64,000 nt of DNA from Zea mays (GCF_902167145.1 NC_050096.1:196680566-196744565), one strand, 5' to 3'; counted from the first letter of the stretch, positions 1 to 11,700 are shown. The notes: generated by a model from the sequence alone, not told the origin. Numbers and translations: made by a program.

Positions 1-1486
1 ACTCACCCCCACCATACCGATAATATACACACGTGTCAGATTCATTTACAGCAAAACCAGCAGTTGTAAGAGTATTATAAAACTTTTCATGCCATTGCTT
101 AGGTGCTTGTTTTAGGTCATACAATGATTTTATCAACCTGCTCGCCTTGTTCTCTTGACCATCCGCAATGAACCCTTCTGGCTGATCCATGTAGATCTCC
201 TCATCCAACTCTCCATTTAGGAAAGTTGTCTTAACATCCATTTGATGAATGATAAGACCATGAAAGGCTGCCACAGCTATTAATATGCGAATTGTAGTCA
301 ATCGAGCAACTGGGGAGTAGGTATCAAAGAAATCTTCACCCTCTTTTTGGGTGTATCCTTTGGCCACAAGCCTTGCCTTGTACGTTTCGATTGTACCATC
401 AGGCCTGAGCTTTTTCTTGAAGATCCATTTGCAGCCTATAGGTTGACAACCATAAGGACGGTCAATGACCTCCCAAGTTCCATTAGACATACTAGATTCC
501 ATCTCACTCCTTACTATTTCCTTCCACAAGTCAGCATCAGGAGAGGAATATGTCTCACTAATGGTAGTTGGTGTGTCTTCCACAAGGTATACTATAAAGT
601 CATTACCAAAGGATTTTGCAACCCTCTGTCTCTTGCTCTTTCGAGTGACTATAGTGTCATCCTCCTCAGGGATGTGCACGTGAGGATCCTCAGCATGATC
701 TATAGGAATAGACAGTTCGTGGTCATGGGGAATTATAGTCTCATGACTTGTATCACTAGGTGTATTCTTCATGGGAAACTCATTCTCAAAAAATATTGCG
801 TCTCTTGATTCCATGATAGTATCAACATACATATCAGGCACATCAGATTTTATAATTAAGAACCTATACCCAGTGCTATGAAAAGAGTACCCAAGGAATA
901 TACAATCAACAGTTTTAGGCCCAAGTTTACGCTTTTTGTTGATTGGCACATTCACTTTAGCCAAGCAACCCCAAGAGCGCAAATATGAGAGATTTAATCT
1001 TCTCTTTTCCCATTCCTCAAATGGTGTGATATCTTCGTTCTTTGCTGGAACTCTGTTCAGGACATGACACGCCGTCAAAATTGCATCACCCCACCATGCC
1101 TTGGATAATCCCGCTGTACTCAACATGGCATTCACCAAATCTGTTAGAGTGCGGTTTTTCATTTCAGCAATCCCATTGGATTGTGGTGAGAATGGCGGTG
1201 TCCTCTCATGAATAATACCATGTTCCACGCAGAACTCATCGAACACATTAGAGAAATATTCTCCACCTCGATCGGACCTTAATCGTTTTATTTTCCTCTC
1301 AAGTTGGTTCTCAACTTCACCTTTATAGGTCTTAAAATAATTAAACGCTTCATCTTTTGTTTTTAAGAGGTAAACATAACAAAATCTGGTGGAGTCATCT
1401 ATAAAAGTGAGAAAGTATCTTTTACCACCTTTGGTCAAAATTCCATTCATCTCGCACAGATCAGAATGAACAAGTTCTAGATGTGC
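1..1486 (-). CDS. Element F pol: Ty1/copia integrase core and N-terminal reverse transcriptase (partial)
   Basis: The minus strand is open from 1486 to the window edge, about 495 codons without a stop. The order of domains is integrase then RT, as in Ty1/copia. Integrase motifs are HSDLCE (first Asp), RSDRGGEY (second Asp) and SNGIAEMKN (Glu), where families usually have ERKN. RT block motifs follow, including [13 protein letters not shown], the MDVK block and a degenerate [13 protein letters not shown] block. The window ends just before the expected YVDD box. The product would join element cDNA to host DNA and copy RNA to cDNA inside the virus-like particle. The upstream part of the same reading frame resumes at 38797, beyond element A. 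No lesion is visible in this segment; the other segments of F are damaged. Confidence 0.85.
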
Positions 1487-1999
1487 TGAAAGGGAAATAG
1501 GGTCAAATCTTTTCCTAAATGATTTTGGTGGTTGAATTGCCTAACACAAACAATTAGACTAACTAGTTTGCTCTAGATTATAAGTTCTATAGGTGCCAAA
1601 GGTTCAACACAAACCAATAAAAAGTCCAAGAAAGGGTTCAAATAGAAAGGAGCAAAACCAACCGAAGGCTGCCCTGGTCTGGCGCACCGGACAGTGTCCG
1701 GTGCACCAGGGAGATCAACTCCGAACTTGCCACCTTTGGGTTTCTGAAAATTGCTCCCCGCTATAATTCACCGGACTGTCCGGTGTAGCACCGGACTGTC
1801 CGGTGTGCTAGCGGGAGCAACGGCTACAGGGCCAACGATTGACTGCAAAATGAACAGTGAATAGTGTGGACTGCACGCGCAAAGTCAAAGCAGGCGCCAG
1901 AAGGCACACCGGACAGTGAACAGTACCTGTCCGGTGCACCACCGGACTGTCCGGTGGCCCAGCTGTCAGAAGCTCCAACGGTCGAACCCTAATGGTTGG
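1487..1999 (+). repeat. Element A 5' LTR, first part
   Basis: It begins TGAAAGGGAAATAGGG and matches the 3' LTR from 37584. It contains several palindromic repeats of the CACCGGAC...GTCCGGTG type between about 1683 and 1962. Element E interrupts it after 1999, and the LTR resumes at 13742. Bases 1995-1999 (GTTGG) are one copy of E's TSD. Confidence 0.92.
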
Positions 2000-2473
2000 T
2001 GTTGGAACTTGCTCTCAGCAGCAAAGAAGCCAACAAGAGTGAACAGTGGTGACAACAGGGTTGCGTGCTCGGGGCAATAGCTCTGTTAATCTAGCCTCTC
2101 ACGGGCACTGTGCGGGGGTATTTATAGGTATCTGAGTGCCCAGCGCCTTGTGTTAAGGACGCATGTGCCCTCAGACACCTAGTTTATCCCCAGAATATTC
2201 CCATAAAGCAGGGTTACAAGCTGTAATTACAAGCATGCCTTTACAGATTAGGCCCGTAACACAAAGGCGGCCACGCAGGGCCCGTTACAATGGGCCAGAT
2301 CACACGTGGGCCTCGGAGCTGAACGAGGCCGCGCAGCGGGATGACTTCGTCGCCGGTCTTCGTCTGGTGCCGAATCGAGCGAAGGGTGTCCCTGCCTGTT
2401 CTATCTCTGTCTGACCAGCGGTTATCAGCGAAGGCCTCGAGCGAAGGGTGGCGTCTTTGCCTTCGCCCCAACA
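2000..2473 (-). repeat. Element E 3' LTR
   Basis: The copy runs TGTTGGAACTTGC... to ...CGCCCCAACA on the plus strand and is nearly identical to 13262-13736. A TATAAATA box reads on the minus strand at 2119-2126. The adjoining internal sequence from 2474 reads as a purine tract on the minus strand (CTCGGAGGGCAAA), as expected next to a 3' LTR. Confidence 0.93.
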
Positions 2474-2490
2474 TTTGCCCTCCGAGGGAC
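2474..2490 (-). other. Element E polypurine tract
   Basis: On the minus strand this reads GTCCCTCGGAGGGCAAA and directly abuts the 3' LTR. This is where plus-strand DNA priming would occur in reverse transcription. Confidence 0.6.
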
Positions 2491-2604
2491 CAGTTCGACA
2501 AAGTCACCTGGTGCCGAAGACGTCGCTAGATGGCGGAGACGCTGCCCTCGCTCGAAGTGGTTCTGCGGGGGTTTTTGATGTGACCGTTGATGGACGGCGT
2601 ACTG

Positions 2605-2672
2605 TTGGATTGCGGGTTTCCCGAAGCGTCGCGCCCTGTCGGATTGCGGGTTTCCCGAAGAGCCGCGCCCTG
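2605..2672 (+). repeat. Two tandem 34-bp repeats next to the antisense-gene TATA box
   Basis: Units 2605-2638 and 2639-2672 share the core GGATTGCGGGTTTCCCGAAG and the end GCGCCCTG. They differ at only a few positions. The second unit ends 2 bases before the TATA box, so the pair looks like a duplicated proximal promoter element. Confidence 0.8.
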
Positions 2673-2674
2673 CC

Positions 2675-2682
2675 TATAAAAG
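2675..2682 (+). promoter_or_regulatory. TATA box of the element E antisense gene
   Basis: TATAAAAG lies on the plus strand in internal sequence, not in an LTR. A start about 25-32 bases downstream (around 2705-2712) would give a leader of about 135 bases to the ATG at 2842. The tandem 34-bp repeats sit directly upstream. Confidence 0.7.
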
Positions 2683-2841
2683 GGGGCGGGGGTTGGCGCT
2701 GTTTGAACTTTGCCTTCCGCACTCCGTGAAAACCCTAGCCGCCCGCCGTCTTGCTGCTCCTCTTCTTCCGCTGTCCTCTTGCTCGCCGGAGTTCTGGCTC
2801 GAGTGAAGCAGACCGCCCGCCGCCGCCGACGGTACGTAGCA

Positions 2842-5800
2842 ATGCCGTCTTCCTCTTCTTCCGCTGCTACTACGCCGCCGGCCGCCGCCTCGTCTGAGGA
2901 GACGTTGAGTAGCTCGATGGTGGAGGAGTTGCGCGCCGGCGACTCTGTTGATTTTGGTGTGTCACGGATGACGTCAGCCCGCATTGAAGATATGCAGCGA
3001 TTGGGCTACTTTGGCGGCGGAGTTGCTCGTGCTCCGGGGACGGAGAAAGTCCCCGAGCCGGAGGGTGAATTGGTCGTTTTCGAGGCGTTCTTCGCCGCTG
3101 GTCTCCGCTTGCCTGCGCACCGGTTTGTTGGCGAAGTCCTGCGTAGATTCAACGTTCAAATACATCAGTTGACACCGAATGCCGTGGTGGCGCTGGCGAA
3201 GTATGTCTGGGCGACGACTTCGTACGGCGGACAGCCGTCGGTTGAGGTTTTTGCGAAGTATTATTGTTTGCATTGGCAGAAGAGGATGATTGGGGACGAA
3301 GTCGCCCAGTTCGGGTCATGCACATTCACGCCGAAGACCGGCAAGACCACAATGCAAGTAGTGGAGTTGGTTCCGTGCGCCCGCAACAAGTGGGGCAATT
3401 GGAATGAATTTTGGTGTTACGTTGCTGAGGCTACTGTCGAAGGCCATGAAGGACTCCCTGTGTCTGAGATGTGCTCTCATTATTACTCTGCGTATCCGCC
3501 CTTTGAAGTGGTGGAGGAAGATGCAGACGAAGGGGCCCTTCGGTGCGCCGCCGGCCAGAGCAGTGGGCGTGATTTAGTTGAAGAGTTCATGGCGTACGGG
3601 GTGTGGCCCTTGGCGTACGGCTGGGCGCTGGGCGAAGTGTGCCCTCGCTAGATGCCTTTTCACGGAGGAAGGGTGGTGCGAAGCCCTGCCTACGCACTGA
3701 ATCTGCGAAACCGCGACCCGGCCGCGTTTGTGCGCGATGCGGAGGACGGGGCGGTGCGGCTTGTGGGGCGGTACGTGCCGAGGACGGAAGGCCAGCACAG
3801 CTTTGATATCCGCGGGTCAAATGATCGTTTGAACAGGGTCTTCGAATTAAATCAATTGCCGTATGACGGCTATCCTGGTCAAGACGAAGCGGACCGCCGT
3901 GGAAAGAAACCGGCGGTGGAGACTGGAGGCGACCCTGCGCTGGCGGCCGCCCCGTCCTCAAAAAAGAGAAAATTAGGTACTGCGATGGGAGGACTTGGGG
4001 TGTCTGATAGTTTTGCTAGAGAGTTAATGAGGACGTGCGCCGCCCCGGGGGAAAGGATGTCTTCGCCCGAGCTCCGGGAGTCTTCGGCTCGGATGCTGAG
4101 GGTTACCGGGGGTTGCTGGCCTAGGAATGTTCCTGTCCCCTACGCGGCTGGCGAGGACTGTTTTACATCTCGTATGGCTCGTCGGTGGAGAGTTTTTCCT
4201 TACGGGCGGAATATCGGTGCTGTTGTGTGGGCAGTGATGGACAAGGATCGCCAAGGTGCGGCGCAAAAACGCCAGGCGACTGTCAGGCTGCATGAAGCTA
4301 GGCCGAAGAGGCAGCGGGGGGCTGCGAAGGCTGCGGCCTCCGGCGGAGGCAGGCTGCCGCCGGCGGCGAAGGCGGGCGCCTCTGCACCTAGCAAGGCGCC
4401 GGAGGCAACGGCGGGCGTTGGGGGCTCCAAGTCAATGAAGGTGGTGCCGCCGGCCAGCGGAGTGGCGGAGGCCTCGAAGGCGGCCCGAGCGTTGCCGTTG
4501 TCGGGCAAGCGCGTTGCCGACTTCGGCACCGATATTACTGTAGACGACTATCTTGGTGGTAAGTCTTTGGCCTATTATTATTATTATTATTTTTTAATTC
4601 GAAGATGCGTTGCAGGGTCGGACGAGGGGCAGTTTGCTATGGCTGCGTCTGGCGCGGAGACCGCGACGGCGGCCATAGTGCCGAGGGCGAGGGGCGAGGC
4701 CCTTGGCGCCGGAGGCGAGGTGTCGGCCCTCGCGGTGGTTAGGGACGAGGCGAGCGCAGCGACCCGCCGGCTGAAGGGAGTGACGAAGGCGCTGAGTCAG
4801 GCGATGGAGGCGCTGAGTCAGGTCCGCTGAGTTATACTCTCTCCCCCACCTCTTTCTTTTGGGGCAACGGCCTTACGTGTGCTCTACAGGTGGCCGACTT
4901 CGCCAGCCGTACTGCATCGGGGGCCCTCACGGCAGCTGTGTGTGCCGAAGTCGAGAGACTTCGGACACAACATGCAGACGCTGTCCGTGAGAAGTCGGCC
5001 TCCGACAGCAAGTGCCGTAAGCTGACGGACAGGGTGGCCGCCCTGGAGAAGGAGAAGGCTGACCTCCGGCACCAGCTGGCGGCGGAGAGGAGGGAAGCCA
5101 ACGAGGTCGTCGCCAAGGGGCAGGCTGCGCAGGCGGAGGCCAAGCTGACGCGGGCGGAGGGCAATCTTGCCAAGGAGCTCGCCGAACATCTGCAAGAGCG
5201 GCTCACCGCCCTGGAGAGCCGCGCGAAGGAGGCCGAGGCCGCGATGCATGCGGAGGCCGAACGGACGCGCACGCAGCTTATGGATACATATCGTGAGCTG
5301 GGTGCGCGGACCAGTGACTTCGAGGTGCCGGACCGAGAGCCCGGGCTTCGCTGCCTGCAGTGGGTGCAGGAGGAGCTGCTGGAACTTCCAGCCGTCGCGG
5401 GGGGGGGGGGGGGGGGGGGGGGGTTGATGTCGTACGCCTCCCTGGTCACCTGCGAGGGGGCGATGAACGCGCTCTCCCGCGAAGGGTGCCGACACTTCGA
5501 GGCCTTCGACCAGGCGGATGAAGAATTTGAGCGAGATATCTATAAGGTCGAAGACCCCGTAGTGAAGGAATCCGCCGGGGCCCTTTACGACCGGATGTGG
5601 GGTCTGTACGGTCGTGAGGTGGTCAGGGAGCGGGCCGAGACTGCGAGGGCTCAGGTAACGTTGTTGTTTGTTTGGTGTTTGCTGTATGCAGGCTGTGCGT
5701 GTGTTTGCTGAATCTGTGTGTCTTGTCCTAGGCGGAGCGCGGCGAGCGGGTGGATGACTTCGGGGCTCTGAACAGCGCGCTGCTAGACCCGGAGCCGACC

Positions 5801-6581
5801 CTCGCGGAGGCTGTAACTGGGGTCGCCCTGGAGCCAACCCCGGAGTCCGCAGCGATCGCGATGGCTGCCCCCACATCCGCCGTGGTCGGCGAAGACCTGC
5901 CCCCGAAGGTGGTCGAAGGCGCCCCCGATGCCCCCGCAGCTGCTGTGCCGAGTGCTGAAGATCCCGCGGCGGTGGCGGCGGAAACAACGGCGGAGGCAGC
6001 GGCGGAGCCAACGGCGGAGGCTCCCGCAGCGTCAGGGCCTTCGCAGGTGGCGTAGTAGGTGTTTAGGGTTGGGGAATTTTTGGATGCTGTGCTGAATTTT
6101 GGTTGCTGCGCAGGTTCAAGATTTTGGGCCTGCGCACGCAACCGCTACTACTGAGTTTTTGGCGGCTTCGACCGCAGAAGGTGGGAATGAATATGGTGGG
6201 TCTGTATCTGAGTTTTTTGATTTTACTGACTCTGGGAGCTCGGTTGAGTGGACTGAGTCGTCGGAGGAGGACTTGGATTATTTTGCGGCCTTGGACGTGG
6301 CTGCGTCGGAGGCTTCGCCACACGCCGCGGACGCGCCAGACGTGCCAGGTCCTAGCACCGGGCGCCGACGGCGAAGGGCGGTTGCAAAGCGTAGGGTTAG
6401 TGTGGAGGAAGGGGCTCGGCTTCGCGTGAGTGGGGCTGGTCGGCAGGAGCTGTTGTCTTTGCCGGCCGCCGCGGGTACAGGGGAGGGGGAACTGCGAAGT
6501 CTTTTTGCGGGTGAGGAGCTGAGGATAATGTTATTTAACTATAGGGAGATGGGAATTATTCCTAAGGTTGAGCCGATGTAG
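2842..6581 (+). pseudogene. Element E antisense gene: Transposase_28-type ("putative gypsy type transposon") protein, five exons, one in-frame stop
   Basis: This spliced gene lies opposite gag-pol. I chose the ATG at 2842 because the earlier ATG at 2710 would almost coincide with the predicted transcript start. Exon 1 (2842-4558) encodes a Ser/Ala-rich start, then a globular region around 3070-3440 with FFAAGLRLP, FVGEVLRRF and HQLTPNAVV motifs, typical of the Pfam Transposase_28 family. Later exons are 4616-4821, 4890-5654 (a strong Arg/Glu/Ala coiled coil), 5732-6046 (Ala/Pro/Glu-rich) and 6114-6581 (acidic). The introns are 57, 68, 77 and 67 bases. The first keeps frame if unspliced, so it is uncertain. 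Later exon joins fall between codons. A TAG at 3649-3651 interrupts an otherwise continuous frame. The full product would be about 1,150 residues. Despite the Pfam name, no DNA-transposase catalytic motif is visible and the function is unknown. Confidence 0.75.
5399..5423 (+). repeat. 25-base G homopolymer within the antisense coding exon
   Basis: Twenty-five consecutive G residues encode a polyglycine run between the coiled coil and the next conserved block of the antisense gene. On the element's sense strand it is a C25 tract in the 3' UTR. Length errors are likely both in vivo and in sequencing, and any length not a multiple of three would shift the frame. Confidence 0.9.
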
Positions 6582-6721
6582 AGTGTGGCGCCCTCGCTTA
6601 TATATGTGTAAAGGCTTGTAAGATGAAGTTGCGTGCCCTCGCGTGTCTGTGCCTGCGAGGGCGTTGTGTGCCCTCGCTTATATATTCCTAAGGTTGATGC
6701 TGTCGTTTCTGCTTTTGTTGT
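6582..6721. other. Element E spacer after the antisense gene
   Basis: There is no coding signal. A short direct repeat, GCCCTCGCTTATATAT, occurs at about 6590 and 6670. It lies where the antisense transcript would be expected to end, but I see no clear polyadenylation signal. Confidence 0.5.
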
Positions 6722-7330
6722 ACTGGTTCGGCTGCGCCCTTAGGCGGCTTCTGCGCGGAGTCTTTGCGACAGACTTCGGGTTTTCTCGCACTTGCTGTGC
6801 TTAGTCCGGCTGCACCCTTAGGCGACTTCTGCGCGGATAGCCTTCGCGATAGACATCAGATTTTTTTCGCACTTGTTGTGCTTAGTCCGGCTGCACCCTT
6901 AGGCGACTTCTGCGCGGATAGCCTTCGCGATAGACATCAGATTTTTTTTCCGCACTTGTTGTGCTTAGTCCGGCTGCACCCTTAGGCGACTTCTGCGCGG
7001 ATAGTCTTCGCGATAGACATCAGATTTTTTTCGCACTTGTTGTGCTTAGTCCGGCTGCACCCTTAGGCGACTTCTGCGCGGATAGTCTTCGCGATAGACA
7101 TCAGATTTTTTTTCCGCACTTGTTGTGCTTAGTCCGGCTGCACCCTTAGGCGACTTCTGCGCGGATAGTCTTCGCGATAGACATCAGATTTTTTTCGCAC
7201 TTGTTGTGCTTAGTCCGGCTGCACCCTTAGGCGACTTCTGCGCGGATAGTCTTCGCGATAGACATCAGTTTTTTTGCACTTGTTGTGCTTAGTCCGGCTG
7301 CACCCTTAGGTGACTTCTGCGCGGATTTGT
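6722..7330. repeat. Element E tandem repeats, about 81/83-bp unit, seven to eight copies
   Basis: Units begin with AGTCCGGCTGCACCCTTAGG at 6803, 6884, 6967, 7048, 7131, 7212 and 7291. A diverged unit precedes them (about 6722) and the last is truncated. Spacing is 81, 83, 81, 83, 81, 79, driven by a T-run followed by C or CC. Alternation of 81 and 83 implies later copying of a 164-bp dimer. Units contain short reverse-complement stretches and no coding signal. Such arrays in the 3' UTR of Tat elements are known seeds of satellite DNA. Confidence 0.95.
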
Positions 7331-7558
7331 CGCACGCGAGGGTGGCTAGCGCTTAGCCTCGCGGTGACCTCGGATTGGTCGAATATCGAAGGCCGTCGTC
7401 GCGGTCTGTTTTCGACGCATGTTTTTGCGGGGGATTTTTCGCACATATATTACATGGCTCCGCCTCGTTAAAAACCTCACCCCCCGGGAGGAAAAGAGTG
7501 CGGGCCGGTACAAGATTGTTTTTTGGCGAATTACAAAGGCGAAATCAGCCCCGATTAG
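7331..7558. other. Element E pol 3' flank
   Basis: The sequence between the tandem repeats and the integrase stop codon shows no gene or repeat beyond short GC-rich stretches. It is part of the element's 3' UTR. Confidence 0.5.
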
Positions 7559-8700
7559 TCAGACAAAAAATTTGCGGAGGTTGTCGATGTTCCAGGAGTG
7601 CTCCAGGTCCTCGCCGTTTGGCGTTGAGAGCCTGTAGGCGCTGGGGGATGCTTTTGTCTTGACTATGAAGGGGCCCTCCCACTTGGGCTCCAGCTTTCCC
7701 CTGGACTCCGTCCGAGCTGTTCGGACGAGTACGAGGTCCCCTTCGCTGAACTCTCTCGGGATGACCGCGTGGTCGCGCCATGCTTTGGTCTGGGCTTGGT
7801 ATTTGTTTAGGGCCTGTAGGGCGAAGACCCGGTCTCCGTCAATAAGATCTTTTGAAGTTGGCTCGTCCACGTCGGGGACGGCTGACGGAACTGTACGCGG
7901 GGACCCATGCTTTATTTCTTGCGGGGTCATGGCCTCCGATCCGTATAAAAGGCGGAAAGGAGTGAACCCAGTCGCCCTGCACTCAGTTGTGTTTAGCGCC
8001 CAGACTGCCTCAGGTAATAAATCGGTCCATCTGCCTTTTTTTCATCGAGGAACATTTTCTTGACAGCTGTGAAGATTTTCCCATTGGCACGCTCCATGAC
8101 CCCGTTGGACTGCGGATGATAGACTGAAGCGAAGGCAAGCTTGGTGCCGATGGAAAAACAAAAATCCTTGAAATCTTGGCTGTCAAACTGTTTGCCGTTG
8201 TCAACTGTTAGCTCGGACGGTACTCCGAAACGGCAAACAATGTTCTGCCAGAAGAATTTCTGGGTAGTCTTTGATGTTATTGTAGAAACAGCCCTCGCTT
8301 CGATCCATTTGGTGAAGTATTCGACGGCTACGAAGGCGAACTTAAGGTTCCCCTGAGCGGTGGGCAGGGGCCCGACAATGTCCAGGCCCCAGCGCTGGAG
8401 AGGCCATGTATGGGCAATCAGCTTTGTATACTGCGAGGGGTTGCCTGACCGAGGAGAGAACTTCTGGTAGGCTTCGCAGGACCTTGAGACCCGGTTTGCG
8501 GCGCAGATCATTGTGGGCCAGTAAAACCCTTGGCGGATCACCTTGGCGGCTAGGGCCCTTGGCCCTGCGTGCGAGCCGCACGTGCCACTGTGGACTTCAC
8601 GTAGGATCTGCATGCCTTCGGTTTCGGTGACGCACTTAAGCATTGGCTGACTGACCCCTTTCTTGTAGAGCTGGCCCTCGATCAGCGCGAAGTCCCGGCT
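7559..8700 (-). pseudogene. Element E integrase, frameshifted
   Basis: This continues the pol frame after the TGA at 8701. The N-terminal zinc-binding region is HSGTCGSHAGPRAL followed by RSCEAYQK, where the second Cys of the HHCC finger has become Tyr. The catalytic triad is visible as WGLDIVGPLP, TVDNGKQF and NGVMERANGK. The frame is lost in a run of seven A (minus strand) near 8035, where one base appears to be missing. The remaining C-terminus (7930-7559) has the KWEGPFIV motif of the GPY/F module and no chromodomain, as expected for Tat. The enzyme would insert element cDNA. With a broken finger and a frameshift it is very unlikely to work. Confidence 0.85.
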
Positions 8701-11700
8701 TCAATGTCTGAGACGCTTGGCCTCGCTGACGTCGGTTGGATGATAGTACCCCTGTAGGAACAGGGTTATGGGTGCCCGCCAGTCTTCGGTCATGATTAGG
8801 TTGACTATGCGGTGGCCCTCGCTATCATTAGTTATTTGGAGCCCTTCGGGGCTCCGGACGGCAGGCGTGCCGATGGTGTGAAAGAACACGTCGGAGGGCA
8901 AGGGCTCGCCTCTGGCGGCAGCCTTGGCCAATGCGTCGGCCTCCTCGTTCTTGGCCCTATCCACATGCTGCAAGGTGAATCCCTTGAACTGTCTCTCGAG
9001 ACTTCGGATAGCCGCGAGGTATTGCATGAGCGCGGGGTCCTTTGCTGCATAGTCTTTCTCGATCTGGCCGGCAACTATCTTGGAGTCTGTCTTGATGATG
9101 CATGTGGTGACTCCGAGGGCCCTTAGCTTGCGGAGGCCGAGGATAACCGCTTCATACTCTGCGATGTTGTTTGTGCATTTGTCGGATTCCAGAGCGAAGC
9201 TGAGGCGTGCTGCATATCTGTGTTTGACTCCTGCTGGTGAGGTGACGACTGCAGCGACGCCTGCCCCCGCATGGCACCATGCGCCGTCGCAATGGATGGT
9301 CCAAACCTTCTCTGTGGACGGGGCCGGCTGTGTTATTGGCCCAGTCCAGTCGACGACGAAGTCTGCCAGGACTTGTGACTTGATGGCTGTCCTGGGCTCG
9401 AAGCTGATGTGGTAGCCGGAGAGTTCGGCTGCCCACTTAGCAATCCTCACCGATGCCTCCGGGTTTCTGAATAGTTCGCCGAGCCCCCTGTCCGAGGTGA
9501 CTCGGACCTTGAATGCTTCAAAATAATGGCGCAGTTTGCGCGAGGACATAACAACTGCGTAGGCGATCTTCTCCAGCTCTGTCATGTTGCATTTGGACGG
9601 TGTCAGGACTTCGGAGACATAGTAAATAGGGCACTGTCTGACTGTGCCTTCAACAGTCTGCTCCTGCACTAGTGTCGCGCTGACCGCGTGCGGCGAAGCC
9701 GCGACATAGAGCAATAGGGGGAGCGAGGAGTCGGGGCTTGTGAGGATGGCCAGCTCCGATAAGTAGTGTTTTAGTGAGACGAAGGCCGCTGCTTGCTCTG
9801 GCCCCCAAGCGAAGTCTTTCGCACCGCGAAGTGTTTTGAGGAAGGGGAGACTTCGCTCGGCGGACCTGGAGATGAATCTGTTGAGAGCGGCCAATCTGCC
9901 TGTCAGACGCTGGACGTCCCTGACGGACTGCGGAGGCGACATGTCGACGATGGCCTGGATCTTGGTTGGGTTGGCCTCGATGCCGCGGTGTGACACCAGG
10001 TAACCCAATATCTTGCCCTGGCGAACACCGAAGACGCACTTTTCCGGGTTCAGGCGGAGTCGTGCGTCTCGCATGTTCGCGAATGTCTCGGCGAGGTCGG
10101 CGAGGTGGTCCTCCTTATTCTTGCTGGCGACGATGATGTCGTCCACATATGTAAATATGTTTCTACCGACCTGCCCTTCGAGTACTGTTTTGGTGAGTCT
10201 GGAGAAGGTGGACCCCGCATTCTTGAGTCCCTCCGGCATCCTGATGAAGCAATAAGTGCCGAAGGGTGTTATAAAGCTGGTGCTAGCCTTGTCTTCCTCC
10301 TTCATGTATATCTGGTGATAGCCGGAGAAGCAGTCGAGGAGTGACATGACCTCGCATCCGGCCGCGCTATCGACTATTTTGTCGATCCGCGGCAACGGGA
10401 AATTGTCCTTCGGGCAGGCCTTATTGAGACTGGTGAAGTCTATGCACATTCGCCATTTCCCGCTTTTTTTCTGCACCATTACGACATTGGAGAGCCACGT
10501 GGGGTAGGCCACTGGCTCGATGAATTTAGCCTCTAGGAGGCGGTGCACTTCCACCTTGGCGGCCTCTGTCTTTTCGTCGGACATTTTGCAGAGCCTTTGC
10601 TTTTTTGGTCGCACCGAAGGGTCAATTCCCAAGCTGTGCTCAATTATGGATCGGCTGACTCCGACCAGGTCTAGGGCGGACCAGGCGAAGACATCTTTAT
10701 TCTTGGCCAGGCAGCAGAGAAGCTTCTCTTCTTCATGTGACGTAAGGTCTTCGCTGATAGTGAATGTCTGCTTGGGCGTGGCCTGATCAAGGGGAACAGT
10801 CTTGGTTCCGTCTTGGCTCTGCAACTGTGCCTTCTCGTGCTGCTTATCGGTTGGGCTGGCGGGCGCAGGGACCTCGCGCTGGGTCGTGAGACAGTGTACG
10901 TTCCTCTGACCAGGCACGAAGTCCCGCTCTATGTTGCGCGCCGTCTGCTGGTTGCCGTAGATCGTGATAGCGCCTAGCGGACCTGGTATCTTCATGCATA
11001 GGTACAGTCCGTGGATGGCAGCTTCGAACTTATTGATGGAGCCCCGGCCCATGATGGCGTTGTACGGATATACCATGTCGACAATGTCGAAGGTTACTTG
11101 CTCACTTCGGGCATTGGGTGCTACACCGAAGGAGAGGGGAAGCTCTATTTTGCCAACGGGAAAGGTGCCTTTGCCGCCGAAGCCATACAACGGATTGTCC
11201 GAAGGCTTGAGCAGGCTGTGGCTTATACCCATGCGGTCGAAGGCGTGGAGGAAGATGATGTCCGCCTGACTGCCGTTGTCGACTAGGACTTTGTGTAGGT
11301 CCCAGCCTGCCACGCTGCAATTGATGACCATAGCGTCGACGTGGGGGGCACTGCGCAGGTCGACGTCTCGTGCATCGAAGGTTAGCGGTATGTGGGACCA
11401 CTTCGTCTGCACGACTGGGCCGGTGACCGCGACATGGTTGATGCTGCGGTAGTGGTCCCGCTTCTGCCGCTTGGTGTCGAAGTCAGTGCTGGACCCCCCT
11501 GTTATCATGTGAATGACTCCGCGATATGGTTGATCGGCGAAGTCTTCCTGCTTTGGGGCATGGGGGATGTTTTGGTGTTGCTGGTGTGGTGGTGGGGGTG
11601 GAGGAGGTACGATTTGTACTTCCTGATGGTGTTGGTAAGCGTGGTGCGGTGGATGCGGGGCGGGAGCGTGGATATATGGTGGAGGGGGTGGCTGGTAATT

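Noticed and set aside
2842..6581. A DNA transposase, as the Pfam name Transposase_28 suggests
   Set aside because: No DDE catalytic pattern or terminal inverted repeats are seen. The family name reflects its discovery in gypsy elements, not a shown activity.
6722..7330. Regular repeats resembling a CRISPR array
   Set aside because: The repeats are directly adjoining 81/83-bp units without unique spacers, and they lie in the 3' UTR of a plant retrotransposon.
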